Shown here: positions 18,752 through 27,313 of the stretch, piece after piece | How positions within the stretch are numbered: the stretch's first letter is position 1 | Layout of the letters: every line of letters starts with the position of its first letter | NCBI RefSeq assembly: GCF_000341225.1 | Contig: NZ_ANAC01000012.1 | Span: 372,001-436,000, forward strand | DNA from: Nocardiopsis alba DSM 43377 | GTDB taxonomy: Bacteria; Actinomycetota; Actinomycetes; Streptosporangiales; Streptosporangiaceae | Length of the DNA stretch: 64,000 nucleotides | Direction of reading: 5' to 3' | Program-made: the position numbers and the translations under genes | The notes under the pieces: generated by a model | Told to the model about the DNA's origin: nothing | Databases searched by the model: none | What the model saw: the letters and a program-made list of their open reading frames with translations, nothing else

Positions 18752-18780
18752 TTGGGCAATCGCCTTGGACACTTGCCCAA
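18752..18780. promoter_or_regulatory. Palindromic operator of the TetR-monooxygenase operon
   Basis: Perfect 8-bp inverted repeats TTGGGCAA (18752-18759) and TTGCCCAA (18773-18780), separated by 13 bases, lie 20 bases upstream of the TetR start. On the minus strand a nested TTGG...CCAA is also present. Position and symmetry fit autoregulation. Confidence 0.65.
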
Positions 18781-18898
18781 CTAAAGGTACGCCCACCCCA
18801 CGACCCGGCACAACCCATCCCCGAACACCAGAGAAAAAAGGGGCGGGCCGGCGCCCTGCGCGCCGGCCCGCCCCCTCACACCCCGAAGGAGGAAGACC

Positions 18899-19178
18899 TC
18901 AATCGGACAGAGCACGCTCCACCACCGCGCAGAGCTCATCGAACCGACGCCGCGACACACTCGCCGACAACAACGCCTGCGAACCGTGGAAGGTCCCCGC
19001 CCACTGGTGCAACTCCACGGACACACCCGCCCGGAACAGCCGCGACGCGTATTCGATGCCCTCGTCCCGCACCGGACACGACTCCGCGCTCACGACGTAG
19101 ACCGGTGGCGACCCCGAGTCACGATCCATCCACGGCGCGTACGTGAAGTCGCGGGCCGACCGGGTCCACTGCCGATCG
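18899..19178 (-). pseudogene. C-terminal remnant of an HSL-type alpha/beta hydrolase
   Basis: The minus strand encodes about 90 residues including TYAPWMDRDSGSPPVYVVS and LRDEGIAYA-like VRDEGIEYASRLFRAGV, then the catalytic-histidine region LHQWAGTFHGSQ and a stop at 18899. This is the last third of the hormone-sensitive-lipase/esterase family. No HGGG or GxSxG part exists upstream, where the AraC-type gene begins instead. It is therefore a 5'-truncated relic. Confidence 0.7.
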
Positions 19179-19254
19179 TCCAGACCGGGCCGATGGCAGG
19201 AAAGGTGGGCACCTCGTCATTGCGGACACACGAGCGGTGTCCCACGATCGAGAC

Positions 19255-20217
19255 ATGGACCGTCCCACCGTGCTCTTCCCGCTCTTCGACCGGGTCCAGA
19301 GCCTCGACGTCACCGGCCCCCTGGAGGTCTTCCACGGCGCCGCCTCGATCCCGGGCCACGCCCACCGCGCCCCACGCGTGGTCACCGCCTCCCCCGACGG
19401 CGCCCCCGTACGCACCGACAGCGGACTGACCCTGCTCCCCGACACCGCCCTGGACCGGGTCGGCGCCATCGACACCCTCGTCGTCCCCGGCGGCCCCGGA
19501 ACCCGAACCCCCGACCCGCACCTGGTGACCTGGGTCGCCGAACGCGCACCCCACGCCCGCCGCGTCGCCTCGGTCTGCACCGGCGCGTTCGTCCTCGCCG
19601 AGGCCGGTCTCCTCGACGGCCGGCGCGCCACCACCCACTGGGACCACTGCGCCACCCTGGCCCGCCGCTTCCCCGACATCACCGTCGACCCCGACCCCAT
19701 CTTCGTGCGCGACGGCCCCATCACCACCTCCGCCGGGGTCACCGCCGGCATCGACCTGGCCCTGGCCCTGGTCGAGGACGACCTGGGAGCCGACGCCGCC
19801 CTGCTCATCGCCCGCCACCTGGTGATGTTCCTACGACGCCCCTCCGGGCAGGCCCAGTTCAGCACCCACCTGGCCACACGGACCGCCCGCCGCCCCGCCC
19901 TGCGCGACCTCCAACACTGGATCGCCGACAACCCGGCCGCCGACCTCTCGGTACCGGCCCTGGCCGAACGCGCCGGCTTCTCACCACGCCAGTTCAGCCG
20001 CCTGTTCACCGCCGAGGTCGGCACCACCCCCGGACGACACGTCGAACGCGTCCGCCTGGAGACCGCCCGCCGCCTTCTGGAGGAGAGCGACGACGGTGTC
20101 ACGGCCATCGCCCGCGCCTGCGGCCTCGGCACCGACGAGGCGCTGAGACGCGCCTTCGTCCGCTCCCTGGGATGCACCCCCACCGAATACCGGAACCGCT
20201 TCCGGACCACGACCTGA
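19255..20217 (+). CDS. GlxA-type regulator: DJ-1/PfpI domain plus AraC HTH
   Basis: About 320 residues from ATG 19255 (a GTG at 19237 is also in frame). Residues 1-170 are a DJ-1/PfpI-like domain with the cysteine elbow ASVCTGAF. The C-terminal 100 residues are two AraC helix-turn-helix units (LSVPALAERAGFSPRQFSRLF and GVTAIARACGLGTDEALRRAF). This architecture is typical of GlxA/FtrA-type activators. The next gene encodes a stand-alone DJ-1 protein 39 bases downstream and is the natural target. Confidence 0.87.
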   Translation: MDRPTVLFPLFDRVQSLDVTGPLEVFHGAASIPGHAHRAPRVVTASPDGAPVRTDSGLTLLPDTALDRVGAIDTLVVPGGPGTRTPDPHLVTWVAERAPHARRVASVCTGAFVLAEAGLLDGRRATTHWDHCATLARRFPDITVDPDPIFVRDGPITTSAGVTAGIDLALALVEDDLGADAALLIARHLVMFLRRPSGQAQFSTHLATRTARRPALRDLQHWIADNPAADLSVPALAERAGFSPRQFSRLFTAEVGTTPGRHVERVRLETARRLLEESDDGVTAIARACGLGTDEALRRAFVRSLGCTPTEYRNRFRTTT

Positions 20218-20256
20218 ACCGACACCACCATCGACCGTCACCACGAAGGAGACGAC

Positions 20257-20898
20257 ATGCGCATCGCGATCCTGCTCTTCGACGACCTCACCGCGCTCGA
20301 CGCCGTGGGCCCCTACGAGATCCTGTCGTCCCTGCCCGGGGCCCGGATCCACCTGGTCGGCGAACGCCGCGGCCCGGTCCGCGCCCACCGGGGCGGACTG
20401 GGATTGATGGTCGACACCGAACTCGACGAGCTCACCGACCCCGACATCGTGCTGGTCCCCGGCGGCCCCGGACAGAACGCCCTCATGGACGACGGGCCGG
20501 TCCACGACTGGCTGCGCACCGCCGACACCACCAGCACCTGGACGACCTCGGTGTGCACCGGATCGCTCATCCTGGCCGCCGCCGGCCTCCTCGACGGCCG
20601 ACGCGCCACCTCGCACTGGCTGGCCCTGGAACAGCTGAGCGCCCACGGCGTCGAACCCACCGGTGAACGCGTCGTCGTCGACGGCAAGTACGTGACGGCG
20701 GCCGGGGTCTCCTCCGGTATCGACATGGCGCTCACCCTGGTCGGCCGCATCGCCGGAGACACGACCGCCCAGAGCATCCAACTCGGTACCGAATACGACC
20801 CCCGGCCGCCCTACGACGCCGGATCGCCCGACAAGGCCCCCGAGGAGGTCGTCCGCCTCCTACGGGACAACAGCAGGTTCGTCCTCCAAGGAAGGTGA
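20257..20898 (+). CDS. DJ-1/PfpI family protein (isonitrile hydratase-like)
   Basis: A 213-residue single-domain DJ-1 protein from ATG 20257 (GAAGGAGA upstream). The nucleophile is in TSVCTGSLILAAAGLLDGRRATSHW, which matches the isonitrile-hydratase/InhA group more than the PfpI proteases, and an acidic partner is in LTALDAVGPYE. It is in one unit with the GlxA-type regulator. It may hydrate or deglycate a small toxic compound; the substrate is unproven. Confidence 0.85.
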   Translation: MRIAILLFDDLTALDAVGPYEILSSLPGARIHLVGERRGPVRAHRGGLGLMVDTELDELTDPDIVLVPGGPGQNALMDDGPVHDWLRTADTTSTWTTSVCTGSLILAAAGLLDGRRATSHWLALEQLSAHGVEPTGERVVVDGKYVTAAGVSSGIDMALTLVGRIAGDTTAQSIQLGTEYDPRPPYDAGSPDKAPEEVVRLLRDNSRFVLQGR

Positions 20899-20905
20899 GC
20901 CGGCC

Positions 20906-22084
20906 TCACCGCTGTTCGCAGCGCTCCTCCACCGGCTCGACGGCCACGGTGGAGGAGCCGCTCCGCACCAGGACCAGGGTCGACAGCAGACCGATCACCG
21001 CGACACCGAACGCCCAGGCCGGCAGCGCTCCGGCCGAGACCCCCGTGTCCAACAGGCGCCCGCCCAGGGCCGCGCCCGCGGCCGACCCCAGGTACATGGC
21101 GGCCATCTGGAACGCGATGATCGCCATGGCCTGACGGCCCCGATCGCGCACCAACAGATGCTGGAGGACGGGCACGCTCGCCCACCCGGCCGCACCCCAC
21201 AGGGCGGTCGCCACGATCCACACCGGAACCAGATCGGTCCAGGTCAGGGCCGCCAACGTCACCACCAGCACCGCCACCACCAGGGGCAGCAGCCGACGCG
21301 AACCCCACCGGTCCAGAGGGCGGCCGATCAGGGCCGAACCCAGGACACCGCCCACGCCCCAGGCCCACACCAGCGCGAACGCCCAACCGCCCAGGTCGCG
21401 ATCCTGGGCCATCGGCACCAGGTAGGTGTACAGGCCCAGGCTCGCCACACCGAGCACGAACGCCGACAGCACCCCGGTGGCGATCGAGGAGGTGCGCAGC
21501 AGCCGCAGGTTCTCGGAGATCCGCACCACCGCGATCGCGGGGTAGGGCTCCCTGCGGGCCAGGACCGCGACCATGCTGACGATCCCGATCAGCACGACCA
21601 GGCCCATGGTCCAACGCCACCCCGCCCACTGGCCGATGAGCATGCCCACCGGTACGCCCGCGACGGTCCCGGTGGAAAGACCGAAGGTCACCATCGCCAT
21701 GGCGCGGCCGCGTTCGTGGTCGGCGACCATCGCCGCGGCCGTGGCGGTGGCCACCGCCGTCAGGACACCGGCGCCCAGACCGGCCACCACGCGCGAGGCC
21801 AGGAACACCGCGATGCCCGGGGCCAGCGCGGTGACCAGGTTGCCGAGGTTGAACAGGATCAGCGCCACGGCCAGGGCGCGACGGGTGGAGCCGGCCACGA
21901 GCGGCCCCGACAGCAGCGGCCCGGAGAAGGCGTAGGCGCCGGTGAAGGCGCTCACCCCCAGACCGACGGCGGCCACCGACACCAGGAGGGAGTCGGCGAT
22001 ACGGGGCAGGACCCCGGCCAGCACGTAGGCGTCGATGCCCAGCGCGACGGTGGCGGCCACCAACGGCCAGAGACGGCGGATCAA
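20906..22084 (-). CDS. MFS transporter, DHA1 family
   Basis: A 392-residue twelve-helix efflux protein. It starts with TTG 22084, which overlaps the stop of the upstream ArsR gene (TTGA), so translation is coupled. Motifs include GAYAFSGPLLSGPL in helix 2 and the antiporter motif C GTVAGVPVGMLIGQWAGWR in helix 5. Relatives export sugars, nucleosides or drugs. Control by the co-transcribed ArsR protein is likely. Confidence 0.87.
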   Translation of the reverse strand: MIRRLWPLVAATVALGIDAYVLAGVLPRIADSLLVSVAAVGLGVSAFTGAYAFSGPLLSGPLVAGSTRRALAVALILFNLGNLVTALAPGIAVFLASRVVAGLGAGVLTAVATATAAAMVADHERGRAMAMVTFGLSTGTVAGVPVGMLIGQWAGWRWTMGLVVLIGIVSMVAVLARREPYPAIAVVRISENLRLLRTSSIATGVLSAFVLGVASLGLYTYLVPMAQDRDLGGWAFALVWAWGVGGVLGSALIGRPLDRWGSRRLLPLVVAVLVVTLAALTWTDLVPVWIVATALWGAAGWASVPVLQHLLVRDRGRQAMAIIAFQMAAMYLGSAAGAALGGRLLDTGVSAGALPAWAFGVAVIGLLSTLVLVRSGSSTVAVEPVEERCEQR

Positions 22085-22437
22085 CGCTCGCCCCCGGCCC
22101 GGTCGTCGTGTCCCTGGTCGGCGTCGGACTCATAACCCGAGAGCACGGTCTCGACCAGCCCGGAGAAACGGGACTCCAGGTCCTGTTCGCGCAGGCTGAT
22201 CATGCACTTGCGGCCCTCGGCCCGCACGAAGACGACACCGGACTCGCGCAGCAGGCTCGTGTGGTGGGTCAGGGTCGATCGGGGCAGGTCGGGCCCCAGG
22301 TCGAGGCTGTCCATCTCGCCCCGTTCGGCGAGTTTGCGGACCATCTCCAGGCGCAGCGGCTCGCTCAACGCGAACAGCACACGCGGCAACGAGATGTCCT
22401 CGGTGTCGGGATGGACATAGGTCCGTGCCGCGGACAT
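22081..22437 (-). CDS. ArsR-family winged-helix regulator
   Basis: A 118-residue regulator from ATG 22437, chosen because GGAGGTGG lies directly upstream. The winged helix (ALSEPLRLEMVRKLAERGEMDSLDL, then PRSTLTHHTSLLRESGVV) is typical. A single cysteine in GRKCMISL is not a CxC arsenic site, so it may sense something other than arsenite. It heads a two-gene operon with the MFS pump. Confidence 0.85.
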   Translation of the reverse strand: MSAARTYVHPDTEDISLPRVLFALSEPLRLEMVRKLAERGEMDSLDLGPDLPRSTLTHHTSLLRESGVVFVRAEGRKCMISLREQDLESRFSGLVETVLSGYESDADQGHDDRAGGER

Positions 22438-22456
22438 GGGCACCACCTCCATGATC

Positions 22457-22505
22457 GTTCGAAGATTTCCGCACGATAATAGTTCGAAGATTCTCGAAAG
22501 ATCAA
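22457..22505 (-). promoter_or_regulatory. arsR-MFS promoter with repeated operator half-sites
   Basis: On the minus strand a TTGATC -35 (22500-22505) and TATTAT -10 (22476-22481) are 18 bases apart. Two direct copies of AATCTTCGAAC (22457-22467 and 22482-22492) overlap or flank the -10, as expected for ArsR binding sites. Confidence 0.6.
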
Positions 22506-22731
22506 CTCGGGCGAACAGGACCAGGCGCCCCCACCCCACCCGCCCCCGGACACACGAAAGGGCCGGAACCCTTCAAGGCCCCGACCCTCGACATCCACGC
22601 CTGCGAACACCCACCCCAAAGGCGCACACCACCCCCGAAAAACAAGAAAATCGCCCACCGACGGTGGACGACTCGACCGGACGGAAGCGATTCAGAACGC
22701 TCCCCTCCACTCTCAATCTATAGCGCACCCC

Positions 22732-22750
22732 GGGCCTTGCCACAAGACCC
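22732..22750. promoter_or_regulatory. Rifamycin-associated element-like 19-bp inverted repeat before helR
   Basis: GGGCCTTG (22732-22739), three bases, then CAAGACCC (22743-22750): seven of eight positions pair. A candidate -10 (around 22717-22723, TCTATAG) lies just upstream. The size, symmetry and position match the rifamycin-associated element reported upstream of rifamycin-resistance genes, including helR, in actinobacteria. Confidence 0.65.
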
Positions 22751-22805
22751 CCCTCATGCCTCACAATCGACCCTCGTGAACACCGCACACCGCCCGGGGG
22801 ATGAC

Positions 22806-24956
22806 GTGAAACCAGCCACGACCAGCGCGTTCGACCTCCCCGACCACCTCGCCGCCAAAGCCGACCCCGCACTCATCGCCGCCGACGAACGACACTTCGA
22901 CGCCATCACCACCACCCTGCGCCGCACCATCACCGACCTGACCCACCGCCTGGACACCGCACGCACCCGCACCGGAGGCACCGGCCGCGAAGTCCTCGAA
23001 CGCGACCAAGAGATCCGCCGCCTGACCACACGCCTGCGCACCCTGAACCGCTTCGGCCTGGACCTGTGCCTGGGACACATCGTCCACACCCACGACCCAC
23101 AACCCCTCTACATCGGACGCCTCGGCCTCACCGACGAAGAAGGACACCGCCTGCTCATCGACTGGCGCTCCCCCGCCGCCGAACCCTTCTTCGCCGCCAC
23201 CCACGCCACCCCCATGGGCCTCGAGAGCCGACGCCGCTACCGCTGGAACCACGGACACGTCACCGACTACTGGGACGAGGTCTTCACCGACGACGCCATC
23301 CAAGGACACGCCGCCCTCGACGACCAATCCGCCTTCATCGCCGAACTGGGCACCCACCGCTCACCCCGCATGCGCGACGTCCTGAGCACCATCCAGGCCG
23401 ACCAGGACGCCATCATCCGCGCCGGATCCGAAGGCGCCCTCGTCGTCGACGGCGGCCCCGGCACCGGCAAGACCGTCGTCGCACTCCACCGCACCGCCCA
23501 CCTGCTCTACTCCGACCCGCGCCTGGGCCACCACCGCGGCGGCGTCCTCTTCATCGGACCCCACCGCCCCTACCTCGCCTACATCGCCGACGTCCTCCCC
23601 GGCCTGGGCGAAGAGGGCGTCCAGACCTGCACCCTGAACGACCTGGTCCCCGAAGGCGCCGACGCCCTCCCCGAAACCGACCCGAACATCGCCCACCTCA
23701 AATCCACCGCCCGCATGATCGAGGCCATCGAACCCGCCGTCCGCTTCTACGAACGACCCCCCGAACAGACCACCACCCTGACCACCGACCACCACGAACT
23801 CACCATCGACGCCTCCCACTGGGCCCACGCCTACGCCGCCCTGGACCCCGCCACACCCCACAACGAGGCACGCGAGGAGATCCTCGACCACCTCCTCCGA
23901 CTCCTGACCGAGCACCACCCCGACCCCGAACTCACCACCACCCACCTACGGGCCGCACTCCCCGCCAACCCCGAACCCCTGGAGATCCTCGCCCGCGCCT
24001 GGCCCCTCCTGGAACCCACCGACCTCGTCAACGACCTATGGACGGTCCCCGCCTACCTACGCCTGTGCGCGCCCTGGCTCACCACCGAACAGATCCACAC
24101 CCTCCAACGCGACCCCGACCACCCCTGGACCACCCAGGACCTGCCCCTACTGGACGCCGCCCGACGACGCCTGGGCGACCCCGAGACCGCACGAGAGAAC
24201 CGCCGCCACAAAGCCCGAGAAACCGCCGAATGCGAACGCATGTCCCTGGTCATCGACGACCTCATCGCCTCCGACCACGACGGCGAAGGCCTCATGACCA
24301 TGCTGCACGGCCAAGACCTGCGCAACAGCCTCGTCGACCACACCACCCCACCCCACAACACCCCCGACCGGCTCACCGGCCCCTTCGCCCACATCGTCGT
24401 GGACGAGGCACAAGAACCCACCGACGCCCAATGGCGCATGCTCCTCGCACGCTGCCCCTCACGCAGCCTCACCATCGTCGGCGACCGCGCCCAGGCCCGA
24501 CACGGCTTCACCGAGACCTGGCACGAACGCCTCCGACGCGTCGGCCTGGACCGCGTCCACCTCACCCACCTGAGCATCAACTACCGCACACCCCGAGAGG
24601 TCATGACCGAGGCCGAACCCGTCATCCGCGCCGCACTGCCCGACGCCAACGTCCCCACCTCCATCCGCGCCGCCGGAATCCCCATCACCCACGGACCCAC
24701 CACCGACCTGAAACCACTCCTGGACACCTGGAAGACCCACAACACCGAAGGCACCGCCTGCGTCATCGGCGACCCCACCCTGCCCGACACCCCCCGCGTC
24801 CGCTCCCTCCCACCCCACCTGGTCAAAGGACTCGAATTCGACCTGGTCGTCCTCATCGACCCGCACCGCTTCGGCGACGACGTCCAAGGCGCCGTCGACC
24901 GCTACGTCGCCATGACCCGCGCCACCCGACGCCTGGTCATACTCACCACACCCTGA
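22806..24956 (+). CDS. helR: RNA polymerase-displacing ATPase, HelD/HelR class
   Basis: A UvrD/Rep-like superfamily I ATPase of about 716 residues. The start is taken as GTG 22806, with GGGGG seven bases upstream; GTG 22776 is an alternative. It has an N-terminal coiled-coil arm (residues 15-75), the HelD landmark LYIGRLGLTDEEGHRLLIDWRSPAAEPFF, Walker A GGPGTGKTVVALHR near residue 216, Walker B IVVDEAQEPTDAQW near 532 and a terminal VAMTRATRRL motif. HelD/HelR proteins pry RNA polymerase off DNA and, in the HelR group, remove rifamycin from it. The RAE-like repeat upstream supports HelR. Confidence 0.85.
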   Translation: MKPATTSAFDLPDHLAAKADPALIAADERHFDAITTTLRRTITDLTHRLDTARTRTGGTGREVLERDQEIRRLTTRLRTLNRFGLDLCLGHIVHTHDPQPLYIGRLGLTDEEGHRLLIDWRSPAAEPFFAATHATPMGLESRRRYRWNHGHVTDYWDEVFTDDAIQGHAALDDQSAFIAELGTHRSPRMRDVLSTIQADQDAIIRAGSEGALVVDGGPGTGKTVVALHRTAHLLYSDPRLGHHRGGVLFIGPHRPYLAYIADVLPGLGEEGVQTCTLNDLVPEGADALPETDPNIAHLKSTARMIEAIEPAVRFYERPPEQTTTLTTDHHELTIDASHWAHAYAALDPATPHNEAREEILDHLLRLLTEHHPDPELTTTHLRAALPANPEPLEILARAWPLLEPTDLVNDLWTVPAYLRLCAPWLTTEQIHTLQRDPDHPWTTQDLPLLDAARRRLGDPETARENRRHKARETAECERMSLVIDDLIASDHDGEGLMTMLHGQDLRNSLVDHTTPPHNTPDRLTGPFAHIVVDEAQEPTDAQWRMLLARCPSRSLTIVGDRAQARHGFTETWHERLRRVGLDRVHLTHLSINYRTPREVMTEAEPVIRAALPDANVPTSIRAAGIPITHGPTTDLKPLLDTWKTHNTEGTACVIGDPTLPDTPRVRSLPPHLVKGLEFDLVVLIDPHRFGDDVQGAVDRYVAMTRATRRLVILTTP

Positions 24957-24973
24957 CCCCGCACCACCCCGGC

Positions 24974-25004
24974 CCCTACTCCGCCCCACCCCGGCGGAGT
25001 AGGG
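24974..25004 (+). terminator. Terminator hairpin after helR
   Basis: Perfect 12-bp stem (24974-24985 with 24993-25004) and a seven-base loop, 18 bases after the helR stop. Confidence 0.8.
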
Positions 25005-25031
25005 CACCACCCCCCGGGTAGGAGAGCGCCC

Positions 25032-25970
25032 ATGCGCACCGCCTCCCCCCTCGAACTGCACCGGCTGGACGTCCCCGCCCCACAGACCCTCCCCTTCTCC
25101 ATCGGCACCTTCGACACCATCGGCCCCCTCTCCCGCGCCCCCTTCCCCCACCGCCACACCTTCCACGAGATCGTCTACGTCACCGCCGGCACCGGCGAAC
25201 ACGTCATCGACCTGCACAGCCGCCCCATCGACCCGCCCAACCTGGGCATCCTCACCGCCGGCCAGGTCCACCACTGGGACCGCGCCCACGGAGTCGACGG
25301 CCGCGTCCTCCTCCTGGAGGACTCCTTCCTCCTGGACCGCCCCGGCGACCGCGACCTCCTACGCCGACTGGCCGAAGAACGCCCCTGGCAGACCCCCACC
25401 CCCGACACCGCCGCCCAGATCGGCGACATCCTCGACGAGATGCAGCGCGAATTCCACGCCCGCCGCACCGGCATGGCCTCCATCCTGCGCGCCTACCTGC
25501 ACATCCTGCTCACCCGCGCCGCCCGCTCCTTCGACCGCGAACCCGCCCCCGCCCCACCCGCCACCGACACCCCCGGCGCCCGCTTCCTACGCCTACTGGA
25601 CGACCCCGCCACCGCCACCGGCATGACCGTCGCCCAAGCCGCCGCCGAACTCGGCCTCACCCCCGGCCACCTGGCCGAATCCGTACGCAAGAGCACCGGA
25701 CGCACCCCCGGAGAACTCCTACGCGCCGCCCGCACCCTGGAGGCCAAACGCCTCCTGACCGGCACCGACCTGACCGTCGCCGCCATCGCCCGCGCCGTGG
25801 GCTTCAACGACCCCGCCTACTTCTGCCGCTTCTTTCGACGCGAGACCGGCACCAGCCCCGGCGCGTTCCGCCACCACACCCACACCACACCCGCCGAGTC
25901 GAAGGAACCCCCCGGAAAACACCACGCCCACCGAGATCCGTCCATCGCCCACCCCACGAACGGAACGTAA
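25032..25970 (+). CDS. AraC-family transcriptional regulator with cupin sensor
   Basis: A 312-residue AraC protein from ATG 25032 (AGGAGAG upstream). Residues 30-110 form a cupin (PHRHTFHEIVYVTAGTGEHVID). Residues about 195-290 carry two HTH units (MTVAQAAAELGLTPGHLAESV and TVAAIARAVGFNDPAYFCRFF). It precedes the dioxygenase-like gene by 74 bases in the same direction and may control it. Confidence 0.87.
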   Translation: MRTASPLELHRLDVPAPQTLPFSIGTFDTIGPLSRAPFPHRHTFHEIVYVTAGTGEHVIDLHSRPIDPPNLGILTAGQVHHWDRAHGVDGRVLLLEDSFLLDRPGDRDLLRRLAEERPWQTPTPDTAAQIGDILDEMQREFHARRTGMASILRAYLHILLTRAARSFDREPAPAPPATDTPGARFLRLLDDPATATGMTVAQAAAELGLTPGHLAESVRKSTGRTPGELLRAARTLEAKRLLTGTDLTVAAIARAVGFNDPAYFCRFFRRETGTSPGAFRHHTHTTPAESKEPPGKHHAHRDPSIAHPTNGT

Positions 25971-26044
25971 TCTCGGCCTCACCCACAGGGAGTAACGGCC
26001 GGATCCCGCCTCCCCCACTTCTCATCCCGCTACGAGGAGCCCCC

Positions 26045-26707
26045 ATGGCCGAGCGCGACGACCGACCCGACGGCACCGAACACGGGCCCACCCGCAAAAG
26101 CCTGCTCAAGGCCGCCTTCGTCGCGGCCCCCGCCGCGGCACTGCTCTCCGGCGCCGGCGCCGCCACCCCCGCCCTGGCCAGAGAACAGGTCCAAGGCGGC
26201 CGCTCCCTGGAACCCACCCCCCAGTGCGACGACGGCGACGACCCCACGCCCCCGCAGATGGAAGGCCCCTACTTCAAACCCAACTCCCCGCAACGTACCG
26301 ACCTGGTCGTGCCCGGCCACCCCGGCACCGCGCTGGTGGTCTCCGGCTACGTCTTCTCCCGCGACTGCCGCCCCGTCTCCGGAGCCCTCGTCGACTTCTG
26401 GCAGGCCGACGACGCCGGCAACTACGACAACGTCGGTTACAACTACCGCGGACACCAGTTCACCGGCACCGACGGCGCCTTCCACCTCGACACCATCATC
26501 CCGGGCCTCTACCCCGGCCGCACCCGCCACCTGCACGTCAAGGTGCAGGCCCCCAACCGGCCGCTGCTCACCACCCAGCTCTACTTCCCGGGCGAACCCC
26601 GCAACGGCACCGACATGCTCTACGACCCCCGCCTGCTCATGAACGTCACCAACGAAGGCGCCGGCCGACGGGCCGAATTCGACTTCGTCCTGAACTTCAC
26701 CGCCTGA
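26045..26707 (+). CDS. Exported intradiol ring-cleavage dioxygenase-like protein
   Basis: A 220-residue protein from ATG 26045 (GAGGAG upstream). Residues 17-46 form an export signal (TRKSLLKAAFVAAPAAALLSGAG ending near ALA-RE), possibly Tat-like though without a full twin arginine. The mature part is a dioxygenase C domain: MEGPYFKPN, VDFWQADDAGNYDN, YNYRGHQFTGTDG and RHLHVKV, giving the Tyr/Tyr/His/His iron ligands of catechol or protocatechuate dioxygenases. Secreted members are poorly characterised. Confidence 0.82.
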   Translation: MAERDDRPDGTEHGPTRKSLLKAAFVAAPAAALLSGAGAATPALAREQVQGGRSLEPTPQCDDGDDPTPPQMEGPYFKPNSPQRTDLVVPGHPGTALVVSGYVFSRDCRPVSGALVDFWQADDAGNYDNVGYNYRGHQFTGTDGAFHLDTIIPGLYPGRTRHLHVKVQAPNRPLLTTQLYFPGEPRNGTDMLYDPRLLMNVTNEGAGRRAEFDFVLNFTA

Positions 26708-26730
26708 CCACCTCGACCTCCCCCGAAAAA

Positions 26731-26770
26731 CGCGGGGCCGGGCTCCCTGTCGGAGGCGCCCGGCCCCGCG
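26731..26770 (+). terminator. Terminator hairpin after the dioxygenase-like gene
   Basis: Perfect 13-bp stem (26731-26743 with 26758-26770), 14-base loop, preceded by an A-run. Confidence 0.82.
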
Positions 26771-26946
26771 CCCTTTCGAAAGCCCCTCTCCCAGGGACAT
26801 CCACGCCCACCTCGAGAAACCAAGGATTCCCTCCGAAGCCGGACACCGGGTGAAGGATGGACGCCGCAGAGACCACCACCGCCACCCGACCACGGCTCCG
26901 GCGGCGGCCACCCGCGCACGATCCACAGGCTCACTCGAGGAGAGCG

Positions 26947-27246
26947 ATGACGGTGAACACCAGGACCAGGGCGATCACGGCGCTCGCGTTGACCGGCGCC
27001 CTGCTCGGCGGCGGAGCGTTGACGGCCGCCCCGGCTTCGGCCGCCCCCATTCCCCCCGGATGCACGATCCGGGCCACCTCCACGGCCGGGCACACCAAAT
27101 GCCTCGATAAGGCCCACCGGGCCGCGGTCAAGTGCACCGGAGACAACTGGCACTTCGGTGACCGGGTCGACCCCGGTTTCACCTCCATCGCGAGCTGCGC
27201 CTCCGGAGACGTCGCCTTGGACCACTCCATCGACCTGCACGAGTGA
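26947..27246 (+). CDS. Small secreted protein, unknown function
   Basis: A 99-residue protein from ATG 26947 (GAGGAGAG upstream). A Sec signal peptide (AITALALTGALLGGGALTAAPASA) ends near residue 34 at APASA-APIPP. The mature 65 residues contain four cysteines (in GCTIR, KCLDK, KCTGD, SCASG), enough for two disulfides, and the sequence THEDTH-like histidine/aspartate content is low. I recognise no family. It could be a secreted inhibitor or small binding protein. Confidence 0.65.
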   Translation: MTVNTRTRAITALALTGALLGGGALTAAPASAAPIPPGCTIRATSTAGHTKCLDKAHRAAVKCTGDNWHFGDRVDPGFTSIASCASGDVALDHSIDLHE

Positions 27247-27269
27247 CCACCCCACCCGAACACGACCTC

Positions 27270-27298
27270 GGCCCCGCGCTCCACACGAACGCGGGGCC
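27270..27298. terminator. Terminator hairpin between convergent genes
   Basis: GGCCCCGCG (27270-27278) pairs with CGCGGGGCC (27290-27298) around an 11-base loop, between the small secreted protein gene and the sigma-factor gene. Confidence 0.75.
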
Positions 27299-27313
27299 GC
27301 CCCCCTTTCCGCC

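Noticed and set aside
16952..18811. Longer monooxygenase start extending through the TetR gene
   Set aside because: The extension overlaps the whole TetR gene in another frame and lacks a ribosome site; ATG 18160 has one and a four-base coupling overlap.
23066..25021. 651-codon plus-strand open frame inside helR
   Set aside because: It is a +1 shadow of the helR frame, which itself carries complete helicase motifs.
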